From Pseudomonadota bacterium (GTDB lineage: Bacteria > Pseudomonadota > Alphaproteobacteria > Acetobacterales > Acetobacteraceae), in NCBI GenBank assembly GCA_021805485.1, contig JAJZFF010000294.1:1-7641 (forward strand): a stretch of 7,641 bases of DNA, read 5' to 3'. A program made the position numbers and the translations under genes. The notes under the pieces are model-generated. The model ran no database searches and was not told the origin of the DNA. It saw nothing but the letters and a program-made list of their open reading frames with translations. This document shows, in pieces, positions 1 to 7,560 of this stretch. Position 1 is the stretch's first letter, and each line of letters opens with the position of its first letter.

Positions 1-45
1 CCAGGTCCGGGAAAGGCTGGATCAGCGGGATGCTGCCTGACAGGG

Positions 46-51
46 ATTATA
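46..51 (-). promoter_or_regulatory. Candidate -10 box inside the putative insertion element
   Basis: The minus strand reads TATAAT exactly at this site. The hexamer about 17 bases upstream (plus 69-74, CTGGAA on minus) matches TTGACA at only three of six positions and lies in the arm of the hairpin at 51-82. If active, transcription would run inward into the element (towards position 1), as expected for a transposase promoter at an IS left end. No start codon is seen between this site and the window edge. Chance occurrence is quite possible. Confidence 0.2.
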
Positions 52-294
52 GCCCCGCCTGGACCTGCTTCCAGGCGGGGCTGACCGGACGGTTACGTTC
101 CTGGCCGGACTGTGATTTGTTGTGCGTCTGGAGCGCGTAGCCGAGCGCGCCGGCGATCGCGAGCGCCGACACCCCGCCGAGGGTGATCAGGACCTTGCGC
201 GAGAGTCGCGTGACGCGTGGGTGCTCACCTCGGAGCCGTAGGTCAGGCGTCGCGGCGGGCGGCGGGGCCGGCTGGTGTTCTTCGGGTTCGTCCG

Positions 295-298
<4 letters not shown>
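47..298 (-). pseudogene. trbI: TrbI (VirB10-like) conjugal transfer protein, truncated by an insertion
   Basis: TrbI/VirB10 spans the inner membrane and periplasm and joins TrbG/VirB9 in the outer core channel. Its start ATG (298-296) overlaps the trbG stop as ATGA, with GGAAAG about 9 bases upstream. Residues 1-36 are the proline-rich cytoplasmic tail (QPAPPPAATPDLRLRGEHPR), and residues about 37-57 form one membrane helix (VLITLGGVSALAIAGALGYA). Native sequence runs through HNKSQSGQE (residue 67, codon 98-100). The family normally continues for some 300 more residues with the periplasmic linker and VirB10 beta-barrel. Here 16 unrelated residues follow (RNRPVSPAWKQVQAGL), then TAA at 47-49. 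Those extra codons lie in the hairpin-bearing foreign DNA. The peptide lacks the whole core-forming domain and should not be functional. The rest of trbI may lie beyond the element, outside the window. Identity as a TrbI N-terminus rests on position, tail style and the single helix. Confidence 0.85.
51..82. repeat. Perfect 13-bp inverted repeat (hairpin) near the element end
   Basis: Plus-strand AGCCCCGCCTGGA (51-63) is the exact reverse complement of 70-82, with a 6-base loop (CCTGCT, 64-69). The stem is GC-rich and strong. No run of T follows on either strand, so it is not a classical intrinsic terminator. It starts 14 bases inside the proposed element tip. It could block read-through into an element gene, act as a transposase recognition structure, or be a terminator lacking the T tract. 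The perfect pairing is seen directly; the role is unknown. Confidence 0.75.
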
Positions 299-1364
<1,066 letters not shown>

Positions 1365-1368
<4 letters not shown>

Positions 1369-2054
1369 TGTCCCAGCTCCTTGGACCAGTTGATTGCGGT
1401 GACGTAGATGCCGAGCGGGTTCTTGCGGAGCACGTCGGCTGAGGTTGGCGTCTGGATGGCGATGGTGAGGATCGCGGTCCAACGCGTGTTGTCGGCCAGC
1501 GCGCCGTCTTGATAGCGATGCTCGACCCATTCCACGCGGAAGCTCGACGGCGACGCTCGGATCACGCTGGAGACATCGATGGCGATCTGTTGCTTGCCGA
1601 GCTTGGCGAAGGGGTCGTTGGCGCGGGCGTAGTCGTTGAGGGCCTGCGAGCCCGAGGTCGTGGTGAAGTCGTAGGCCTGCAGCCAGTTCTGCCGCACGAT
1701 GATCGGGTCGGCCGGGAGCGAGCGCACCATCTCGACGAAGTGAGCGAGATACCAGGCGATCTGCGGATCACTCGGGGTGTAGTCGGCGGTCGCCGGCGAG
1801 ACGGCCTGCGCCTGGCCGAGCTTGTCCACCTGCACCACCCAGGGGACGATGCTGCCGTGGGTCGATTGCCAGACGAGACCGCCGGCGAGCCCCACGGACA
1901 GCGCCAGCGATCCGAACGCCATCAGCCGCCAATTCTTTGCCTGCACCCTGGCCGACCCGATGCGGTCGTCCCAGGCTTGCGCGGCCCGCTGGTACGGGGT
2001 CTCGGGTTCGGGGGTGCGGCCGTAGCGAACTGTGGATCGGCGAAAGAGCGCCAT
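1365..2054 (-). CDS. trbF: TrbF, VirB8-like inner-membrane transfer protein
   Basis: A 229-residue bitopic membrane protein of the type IV secretion platform. VirB8 proteins link the inner-membrane complex to the core and help assemble it. Residues 1-43 are a polar cytoplasmic tail (FRRSTVRYGRTPEPETPYQRAAQAWDDRIG), typical of TrbF. Residues 44-62 are the single membrane helix (LMAFGSLALSVGLAGGLVW). From 63 on is the periplasmic VirB8 domain: PWVVQVDKLGQAQAV (71-85), the helical stretch IAWYLAHFVEMVRSLPADPIIVRQNW as separate segments (99-124), ALNDYARANDPF, and the C-terminal strand RKNPLGIYVTAINWSKEL. Length and order fit the family and nothing is missing. GGGAG overlapping the end of trbL lies 9 bases upstream of the ATG, with 3 bases between the trbL stop and this start. 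Its stop overlaps trbG. Confidence 0.96.
1377..1382 (-). promoter_or_regulatory. Ribosome binding site that fixes the trbG start
   Basis: The minus strand reads AAGGAG here, followed by 8 bases (CTGGGACA) and ATG at 1368-1366. It is a near-perfect Shine-Dalgarno sequence lying within the last codons of trbF. It supports the start at 1368 over the far upstream ATG at 1530, which is in the same frame but deep inside trbF, and over the in-frame ATG at 1350, whose upstream sequence (TGCCGTTTTCC) has no such motif. Confidence 0.8.
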
Positions 2055-2057
2055 TGT

Positions 2058-3419
2058 CTATTCTCCCGAAAGATCGACGGAATGGCCGCCGCCGTGGCTA
2101 TCGCCGGATTTGAGGACCTGCGCGGCGGTCTGTGCCCCGTGGACCATCGACTGGTTGCGCTTCATGCGCTGAGCCCAGGCCGGCGGCCCGGAGTCGGCTG
2201 ACCCGCCCCCGGCCGACGCGAATCCGCTCGGCGGGTTGCCGCCGCCAACCGTGCCCTGGGTCGAGGAGCCGCCCGTCGCGGCGAAGCTGGACCGGGCGCC
2301 GGCAGCGAAGCTCTGGCGCATGGAGCTGGAGGCCGAGGCGGCCGCGCGGCGCACCGGGCCCGTCGCGGCCGAAGCCGCTGCGCGTCCGACCCCGCCAAGG
2401 CCGGCCGCGACGCCGGATGCGCCGGACCGGCCGGCCGAGGCGAGGCTGTAGGCGGAGGAAGCGCCGCCAGCCATCGCAGCGCCGCCGCGGGCGGCGGCGG
2501 CGCTTCCCGAAGCGGCGGCCATGGCTCCCCTTCCGGCCAGGCCCAGCGCGCCAGCGCCGGCCATCGCCGTGCCCGCGACAGCGAGGCCCGTGCCAACAGC
2601 GGCGCCCGCGCCGAGCTGGGGCGCGCCAGAGACCAGGCCGGTCGCGATCCCCGGGCCGAAGATGCCGAGGCCGAGCATGGCGAGCGCGGCCAGCACGACG
2701 GAGAGGGCTTGCTCGACGGTCGGCTGACCGCCGGCATAGGTCTGCGTGAACTGCGAGAAGAGGCCGGTGCCGATGCCGACGATGACTGCCAGCACCATCA
2801 CCTTCACACCGGATGCGACGATGTTGCCGAGCACCTTCTCTGCGAGGAAGGCGGTCTTGTTGAAGAGCGCGAATGGAATGAGGATGAAGCCGGCGAGCGT
2901 CGTCAGTTTGAACTCGATCAGCGTGACGAAGAGCTGTACCGCCAGGATGAAGAAGGCGATCAGCACCAGCAACCAGGAGATCATCAGCACGCCGATCTGG
3001 ACGAAGTTGGCGAAGAAACTGGTGAAGCCCATCATCTGGCTGGCGGCGTCGAGCAGCGGCTGACCGGCATCGAGCCCGACCTGGGCGAGATGGCCTGGCT
3101 GCAGGAATGTCGCGGTCGAGATCGTCGAGCCGCCCGCCTTCAGTCCGAGGCCGGCGAAGCTGTTGAAGATGATGGCCGAGAGATTGTTGAAGTTGGTAAT
3201 GATGAAGGCGAAGAAGCCGATGTAGAGGGTCTTCTTCACCAGCCGTTGGAGGATGTCCTCGTCCGCGCCCCACGCCCAGAACAGACCGGCGAGCGTGATA
3301 TCGATGACGATCAGGGTCGAAGAGAGATAGCCGACCTCCCCTTTGATCAGGCCAAAGCCGGAGTCGATGTAGGTCGTGAAGGTGTTGAGGAAGGTGTCGA
3401 TGACGCCGACGTTGTTCAT
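2058..3419 (-). CDS. trbL: TrbL, VirB6-like polytopic channel protein
   Basis: A 453-residue inner-membrane protein thought to form part of the DNA translocation channel. The N-terminus (MNNVGVIDTFLNTFTTYIDSG as a start signature, residues 1-21) is typical of TrbL. Hydrophobic segments lie at about 34-50, 62-90, 137-165, 170-187, 204-222 and 237-262, giving five or six membrane passes. Residues about 265-400 are an alanine/glycine/serine-rich low-complexity region of very high GC. A polar tail follows with PPAWAQRMKRNQSMVHGAQ (412-430) then TAAQVLKSGDSHGGG, a conserved TrbL C-terminal signature. The ATG at 3419 overlaps the trbK stop as ATGA and is preceded by GGGAG at 7 bases. The GC-rich tail produces long open frames in other registers; those are shadows. 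The stop is TAG at 2058-2060. Confidence 0.96.
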   Translation of the reverse strand: MNNVGVIDTFLNTFTTYIDSGFGLIKGEVGYLSSTLIVIDITLAGLFWAWGADEDILQRLVKKTLYIGFFAFIITNFNNLSAIIFNSFAGLGLKAGGSTISTATFLQPGHLAQVGLDAGQPLLDAASQMMGFTSFFANFVQIGVLMISWLLVLIAFFILAVQLFVTLIEFKLTTLAGFILIPFALFNKTAFLAEKVLGNIVASGVKVMVLAVIVGIGTGLFSQFTQTYAGGQPTVEQALSVVLAALAMLGLGIFGPGIATGLVSGAPQLGAGAAVGTGLAVAGTAMAGAGALGLAGRGAMAAASGSAAAARGGAAMAGGASSAYSLASAGRSGASGVAAGLGGVGRAAASAATGPVRRAAASASSSMRQSFAAGARSSFAATGGSSTQGTVGGGNPPSGFASAGGGSADSGPPAWAQRMKRNQSMVHGAQTAAQVLKSGDSHGGGHSVDLSGE

Positions 3420-3754
3420 CGCGCATCTCCCGAAGTGCTGGTGGCCGGCGCGACTGCGCCCAACGCGGGGGGCTGCGGCGTTGGCGGCAGCGGCCGCGCC
3501 GGCCTGCCGAAGAAGCGCCGGCGGTTTTCCTCCCAGACCGCCACGCAGCGCGCATCTTCGGCGTCCTGCGGACCGAGCGCGCCGCAGCGGCGCAGCTCGG
3601 CCGAGAGGTCATCGGATGCCGGGCTTGGATTGGTCGAAGGCGTCTCGATCACCGACGGCGCGGGCCGCTGATGAGTCGCGACCAGGCTCACGACGACAAC
3701 CGCGATCAACGCGATGATCGCGGCGATGCGGAATGTGTCCGACCGGCCCAGCAT
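3416..3754 (-). CDS. trbK: TrbK-alt family putative entry exclusion protein
   Basis: A 112-residue small membrane-anchored protein between trbJ and trbL, the usual place for trbK, whose RP4 member blocks entry of a second copy into a donor cell. Residues 9-26 (RIAAIIALIAVVVVSLVA) form a single N-terminal membrane anchor. Then come a proline/serine-rich linker (30-49), a conserved block LRRCGALGPQDAEDARCVAV followed by WEENRRRFFG (54-83), and a proline-rich tail. Cys57 and Cys70 sit in the block and could form a periplasmic disulfide. RP4 TrbK is a small lipoprotein; this one has no lipobox and belongs to the unrelated-looking TrbK-alt type known from rhizobial and similar trb operons. The exclusion function is inferred from position in the family, not from any catalytic motif. 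GAGG 8 bases upstream overlaps the trbJ stop, and the gap to trbJ is 9 bases. Confidence 0.85.
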   Translation of the reverse strand: MLGRSDTFRIAAIIALIAVVVVSLVATHQRPAPSVIETPSTNPSPASDDLSAELRRCGALGPQDAEDARCVAVWEENRRRFFGRPARPLPPTPQPPALGAVAPATSTSGDAR

Positions 3755-3763
3755 CGCGGCGCC

Positions 3764-4501
3764 TCAATTGCCGCTGAACATGGTGACGTTACTCGGCACG
3801 TAGCCGCTGCGCGTGTGGAAGGTCTGATAGTTCTGCTGGCCTTGCGCCTCGGCCGAGGCCGTGCGCGCTTGCTCGAGCGCGTCTGCCCGGCTTTTGGCCG
3901 ACAGCACCGCAACAAGATCGGAGAGCTGCTGCGATTGCAGCGCGAGGAGCTGGTTGCCGGCCTGCGCCGCCTGCAGCGCGCCGGTGGCGCTCTGACTGGC
4001 AGTGACGAGCGAGGTCATGGCGCTGGAGTTGGTCGAGATATTGCCGACCACGCCCGCCTGGATCTTCAGGCTATCCTCGAAAGCAGCGACGGAGTTTTGC
4101 CACCGCGTCTGGGCGTTCGCCACCATCGTAGCGGTCGAGCCCGTGCCCGCCGCTGTCCCGTAGCTGGTGGAATAGGCCGTCTGGACGCGCTGGACGTTGA
4201 ACGAGATATTCTGCGCTTGGCTCAGCAGCGACTGAGTTTGGGCGATCGACGACTGGAGCTGGGTCAGCGTCGACATCGGCAGGTTGGCGAGGTTGCGGGC
4301 CTGATTGATCAGGCTGGTCGCCTGATTGTTCAGCATGGTGATCTGGTTGGTGATCTGCTGTAGCTCGCGCGCGGCCGTCAGCACGTTCTGGCTGAAGTTG
4401 GTCGGGTCGTAGACGATCCACTGCGCCGACGCCGGCGGCGCAGCGATGGCCAGAGTGAGCACGGCGGCGCTCGCCGCCGCCAGATGGCGCAGCTTGATCA
4501 T
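3764..4501 (-). CDS. trbJ: TrbJ, VirB5-like secreted P-type transfer protein
   Basis: A 245-residue exported protein of the VirB5 type, expected in the periplasm and possibly at the pilus tip where it aids contact with the recipient. Residues 1-26 are a clear Sec signal peptide (MIKLRHLAAASAAVLTLAIA) with cleavage after PPASA before Gln27. The mature start WIVYDPTNFSQNVLTAARE is the TrbJ signature. Long glutamine/alanine-rich helices with coiled-coil character follow (LQQITNQITMLNNQA, SLINQARNLANLPMSTL, SIAQTQSLLSQAQ). A second helical pair occupies about 170-225 (GALQAAQAGNQLLALQSQQL), and the short tail is SGYVPSNVTMFSGN. There is no cysteine. The ATG overlaps the trbE stop (ATGA) with GGAG 8 bases upstream. 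Length and layout are normal for the family. Confidence 0.95.
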   Translation of the reverse strand: MIKLRHLAAASAAVLTLAIAAPPASAQWIVYDPTNFSQNVLTAARELQQITNQITMLNNQATSLINQARNLANLPMSTLTQLQSSIAQTQSLLSQAQNISFNVQRVQTAYSTSYGTAAGTGSTATMVANAQTRWQNSVAAFEDSLKIQAGVVGNISTNSSAMTSLVTASQSATGALQAAQAGNQLLALQSQQLSDLVAVLSAKSRADALEQARTASAEAQGQQNYQTFHTRSGYVPSNVTMFSGN

Positions 4502-6936
4502 GATGACGTCTCCAGGTTGGTCAGGTCAGGGATGAGATCGGCCGCCCAGGCCAGGTCGTGATCGAGAAGCCAGGCAGGCGTGAAAGCCTCGCGGCCGTGC
4601 TCGGCCAGCACGCGCTCGATCGCGGCGTGATCCTGCTTTGACGAGGCGGCGCAGAAGGCGAGCGCGACGGGCCCGAGGCCCAGCTCGAACAGGCGATTTC
4701 CCCGCCGCGATTGGCAGTAGTAGTCGCGCTTCGGCGTGGCGCGGGCGAGGATCTCGATCTGGCGATCGTTGAGCCCGAAGCGCCGGTAGATCGTCGTGAT
4801 CTGCGGCTCGATCGCGCGCTCGTTGGGCAGGAAGATACGGGTCGGACAGCTCTCGACGATGGCCGGTGCGATGTTGCTGCCGTCGATGTCGGACAGCGAC
4901 TGCGTAGCGAAGACGACGGAAGCGTTCTTCTTCCGCAGCGTCTTCAGCCACTCGCGGAGCTGCTGGGCGAAGGCGGGATCGTCGAGGACCAGCCAGCCTT
5001 CGTCGATGATCAGGAGGGTCGGCCGGCCGTCGAGGCGGCCCTCGATGCGGTGGAACAGGTAGGTCAACACTGCGGGCGCCGCGCCAGCGCCGATCAGGCC
5101 CTCGGTCTCGAAAGCCTGGACCGGAGCGGAGCCGAGCTGCTCGGCTTCGGCGTCGAGCAGCCGGCCGGAAGGACCGCCGACGCAGTAGGGCTGCAGCGCC
5201 TGCTTCAGGGCGGTCGATTGCAGCAGGACCGCGAGGCCCGTGATCGTGCGCTCTTGCACGGGCGAGGACGCCAGCGAGGTCAGGGCCGACCAGATATGCT
5301 CCTTGGCGGTTGGGTCGATGGCGACACCTTCTTTGGCCAGAATCGCCGCCACCCATTCGGCCGCCCAGGCGCGTTCGGCCTGGTCGTCGATCCGCGCCAG
5401 CGGCTGTAGCGAGACGGAGTGCTCCGACCCCGCGGACAGGCTGCCGCCGAGATCGTGCCAGTCGCCGCCCATGGCGATCGCCGCGGTGCGGATCGAGCCG
5501 CCGAAGTCGAAGGCAAAAATCTGATTGTTGCGATAGCGCCGGAACTGCATCGCCATCAGCGACAGCAGGACCGATTTGCCCGCGCCGGTCGGGCCGACGA
5601 TCAGCGTGTGGCCGACATCGCCGACATGGAGGCTAAGCCGAAACGGCGTGGAGCCCTCGGTCTTGCCGAACAGCAAAGGGGGCGCCTGAAAATGCTCGTC
5701 GCGCACCGGCCCGGCCCAGACTGCGGAGAGCGGGATCATGTGCGCCAGGTTCAGCGTGGAGACCGGCGGCTGGCGGACATTGGCGTAGGCGTGGCCGGGG
5801 ATGGAGCCGAGCCACGCCTCCAGCGCGTTCACCCCTTCCGGCATGCAGGTGAAGTCGCGGCCCTGGATCACCTTCTCGACGAGGCGAAGCTTCTCGGAGG
5901 CGAGACCGGCGTCTTCGTCCCAGACGGTGACCGTCGCGGTGACGTAGACTTGGCCTACATCATCCGTGCCAAGCTCCTGCAGCGCGAGGTCCGCATCGGC
6001 GGCCTTGTTGGCCGCGTCGCTATCGACCAGCGTCGACGCCTCGTTGGTCATCACCTCCTTGACGATGGCGGCGATCGACTTGCGCTTGGCGAACCACTGC
6101 CGCCTGATCTTCGTCAGCAGCTTCACCGCCTCTGTCTTGTCGAGGAGGACCGCGCGTGTGGACCAGCGATACGGGAAGGCCAGCCGGTTCAGCTCGTCGA
6201 GGATTCCGGGATGAGTCGTCGTGGGGAATCCGACCACCGTCAGCGTGCGCAGATGATGGGAGCCAAGACGGGGCTCCAGCCCGCCGGCGAGCGGTTCATC
6301 GGCCAGCAGCGCATCCAGGTGCATCGGCGTCTCGGGAACGCGAACGCGCTGCGACCGGGTCGAGATTGTCGAATGCAGGTAGGTCAGAGTCTCGCCGTCA
6401 TCGAGCCACGCCACCTCGGGCATGAAGCCCTCGACCAACTGCAGCACGCGATTGGTGCGGTCGACGAAGCCGTGGAGAAGCTCCCAGGGATCGACGCCGC
6501 TCTGCGACCGGCCCTCGTAGAGCCAGCCTTCGACGCGCGAGGCGTCCTCGGCGGGCGGGAGCCAGACGAAGGTCAGGAAGTAGCGGCTCTCAAAGTGGGC
6601 GCCGGCCTCCTCGAAAGCATCCTGCCGCTCGAGATCAACCAGCGCCGAGGCCGGGTCGGGAAAGGCCGAGTGCGGATAGGTCTGGGCGGCGATCCTCTGC
6701 GCCTCGACGAAGATCGCCCAGCCGGAGCCAAGGCGGCGCAGCGCGTTGTTGAGCCGGGCGGTGACGCCGACCAGCTCGGCTGGCGTGGCGCTGTCGAGAT
6801 CGGGCCCGCGGAAGCGGGCGGTGCGCTGGAAGGAGCCATCCTTGTTGAGAACGACGCCCTGTTCGACCAAGGCGGCCCAGGGCAGGAAGTCGGCGAGGCC
6901 GGCGGGACGTGAGCGATATTCGGCGAGATTCAGCAT
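4498..6936 (-). CDS. trbE: TrbE, VirB4-family conjugative transfer ATPase
   Basis: An 812-residue cytoplasmic, membrane-associated ATPase that powers pilus assembly and substrate transfer. The N-terminal half (about 1-400) is the CagE/TrbE/VirB domain, opening with MLNLAEYRSRPAGLADFLPW and including AVWAGP near 405-410. The C-terminal P-loop domain has Walker A GPTGAGKS (448-455), followed by the family stretch FAFDFGGSIRTAAIAMGGDW (474-493), Walker B TLLIIDEGW (640-648, with catalytic Asp645-Glu646) and the downstream sensor motif VVFATQSLSDI (674-684, Gln679). All key residues are intact. Length is standard. The start follows the trbD stop by 7 bases, with only a weak purine-rich TGAGAT as ribosome site, and the stop overlaps trbJ. 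A 497-codon antisense open frame (5419-6912 plus) overlies it and is a GC-bias shadow. Confidence 0.98.
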   Translation of the reverse strand: MLNLAEYRSRPAGLADFLPWAALVEQGVVLNKDGSFQRTARFRGPDLDSATPAELVGVTARLNNALRRLGSGWAIFVEAQRIAAQTYPHSAFPDPASALVDLERQDAFEEAGAHFESRYFLTFVWLPPAEDASRVEGWLYEGRSQSGVDPWELLHGFVDRTNRVLQLVEGFMPEVAWLDDGETLTYLHSTISTRSQRVRVPETPMHLDALLADEPLAGGLEPRLGSHHLRTLTVVGFPTTTHPGILDELNRLAFPYRWSTRAVLLDKTEAVKLLTKIRRQWFAKRKSIAAIVKEVMTNEASTLVDSDAANKAADADLALQELGTDDVGQVYVTATVTVWDEDAGLASEKLRLVEKVIQGRDFTCMPEGVNALEAWLGSIPGHAYANVRQPPVSTLNLAHMIPLSAVWAGPVRDEHFQAPPLLFGKTEGSTPFRLSLHVGDVGHTLIVGPTGAGKSVLLSLMAMQFRRYRNNQIFAFDFGGSIRTAAIAMGGDWHDLGGSLSAGSEHSVSLQPLARIDDQAERAWAAEWVAAILAKEGVAIDPTAKEHIWSALTSLASSPVQERTITGLAVLLQSTALKQALQPYCVGGPSGRLLDAEAEQLGSAPVQAFETEGLIGAGAAPAVLTYLFHRIEGRLDGRPTLLIIDEGWLVLDDPAFAQQLREWLKTLRKKNASVVFATQSLSDIDGSNIAPAIVESCPTRIFLPNERAIEPQITTIYRRFGLNDRQIEILARATPKRDYYCQSRRGNRLFELGLGPVALAFCAASSKQDHAAIERVLAEHGREAFTPAWLLDHDLAWAADLIPDLTNLETSS

Positions 6937-6943
6937 GACGATC

Positions 6944-7219
6944 TCACAGGCCGAGATGGGCGGGATAACGGAGGTGGCGGCGCACCACCTCGACGAACTG
7001 GGGATCGCGCTTGGCGGCCCAGACGGCGGCGGCGTGGCCGACCGCCCAGAACAGCGCGCCTGGAATCCAGAGCCGAAGGCCGAGGGCGATCGCCGCCGCG
7101 ATCGTGCCGTTGGCGATCGCCACGGTCCGGGGCGCCCCGCCCATCAGCATGGGATCGGTGAGCGCGCGGTGGACCGGCGCGAAGAAGCCGGGCACGTCGG
7201 GGTCAACGATCGCGGCCAT
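6944..7219 (-). CDS. trbD: TrbD, VirB3-like inner-membrane protein
   Basis: A 91-residue protein of the VirB3 family that works with the VirB4/TrbE ATPase and the pilin in pilus biogenesis. Residues 11-22 (GFFAPVHRALTD) followed by PMLMGGAPR are the family signature. Two adjacent hydrophobic segments, about 32-50 (TVAIANGTIAAAIALGLRL) and 52-69 (IPGALFWAVGHAAAVWAA), form the membrane hairpin. The charged tail KRDPQFVEVVRRHLRYP is typical. The ATG shares one base with the trbC stop (TGATG), with GGAG about 10 bases upstream, so translation is probably coupled to trbC. It is complete and unremarkable. Confidence 0.95.
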   Translation of the reverse strand: MAAIVDPDVPGFFAPVHRALTDPMLMGGAPRTVAIANGTIAAAIALGLRLWIPGALFWAVGHAAAVWAAKRDPQFVEVVRRHLRYPAHLGL

Positions 7220-7560
7220 CAGACCAGCGCTCCGCCCGAGAAGCTGAAGAAGGTGAGGAAGAAGCTCGACGCCGCGAAGGCGATACTCAGACCAAAGACG
7301 ATCTGGATCAGCCGGCGGAAGCCCCCGCTGGTGTCGCCGAAGGCGAGCGTCAGGCCGGTCACGGTGATGATGATCACCGAGATGATCTTGGCGACTGGAC
7401 CCTGCACCGACTCCAGGATGGAGTTCAGCGGCGTTTCCCAGGGCATCGAGGAGCCCGAGGCATAGGCCGCCGGCGCGAAGGCCAGGGAGAGCGTGGCGAG
7501 CGTGAGGAATTCGACGGCACGACGGTGCGTGCGGCGAGCGGTGGCGAGGGCGCGGATCAT
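7219..7560 (-). CDS. trbC: TrbC, VirB2-like conjugative prepilin
   Basis: A 113-residue major pilin precursor. Residues 1-34 form a long signal peptide with a basic n-region (RALATARRTHRR), a hydrophobic core (FLTLATLSLAFAPA) and a likely cleavage site AYA before Ser35. The mature pilin of about 79 residues has two membrane helices, about 55-74 (VAKIISVIIITVTGLTLAFG) and about 85-105 (IQIVFGLSIAFAASSFFLTFF), separated by a short basic loop (DTSGGFRR). This is the VirB2/TrbC hairpin pilin fold. RP4 TrbC is further trimmed and cyclised; whether this one is cannot be told. The start overlaps the trbB stop as ATGA, with GGAG 8 bases upstream. The stop TGA is at 7221-7219. Confidence 0.94.
   Translation of the reverse strand: MIRALATARRTHRRAVEFLTLATLSLAFAPAAYASGSSMPWETPLNSILESVQGPVAKIISVIIITVTGLTLAFGDTSGGFRRLIQIVFGLSIAFAASSFFLTFFSFSGGALV

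Larger units (their letters stand above)
1..96. mobile_element. Terminal fragment of a probable IS66-family insertion sequence inside trbI
   Basis: Homology to TrbI ends abruptly here. Read on the minus strand from 96 the DNA begins GTAACCGTCCGGTCAGCCCC. IS66-family ends are known to start GTAA and to create 8-bp target duplications, so this looks like one tip of such an element. The adjacent trbI bases 97-104 (GTTCCTGG on plus) would be one copy of the duplication. Only the tip is in the window, so no transposase domain can be seen. One plus-strand frame (2-40) is open from the edge and ends VRERLDQRDAA then TGA. It might be the tail of an element gene, but this is too short to assign. The orientation is unresolved: a stop followed by a hairpin suits a right end, whereas an inward-facing TATAAT suits a left end. 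The family assignment is inferred from the tip only; another mobile element or a rearrangement junction is possible. Confidence 0.55.

Noticed and set aside
51..82. Rho-independent terminator of the trb operon
   Set aside because: The stem is strong but no T run follows on either strand, and it lies inside a broken trbI rather than after a complete gene. Kept as a repeat only.
1..130. Group II intron interrupting trbI
   Set aside because: The junction lacks a GTGCG-type intron start on the coding strand, and no domain V-like hairpin is visible. The GTAA tip fits an IS end better.
1369..1530. Longer 411-residue TrbG starting at 1530
   Set aside because: The extra 54 residues are out-of-frame trbF sequence. 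AAGGAG and the ATGA overlap support the start at 1368.
2480..2510. GC-rich inverted repeat in trbL
   Set aside because: It is a by-product of runs of alanine codons (GCC/GCG) in the low-complexity tail, not a distinct element.
2098..3612. 504-codon minus-strand open frame overlapping trbL in another register
   Set aside because: Arg/Pro/His-rich out-of-frame reading of trbL and trbK; the real TrbL frame has membrane helices, family signatures and a ribosome site.
2709..3671. 320-codon plus-strand open frame opposite trbL and trbK
   Set aside because: The translation is rich in Glu/Asp/Gln/His with no hydrophobic core or motif, as expected from reading antisense to membrane-protein codons.
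5419..6912. 497-codon plus-strand open frame opposite trbE
   Set aside because: It lies fully antisense to a TrbE with all motifs intact, has no recognisable domains, and its composition (runs of Arg, Gly, Asp, Glu, Gln) is that of a GC-bias mirror frame.
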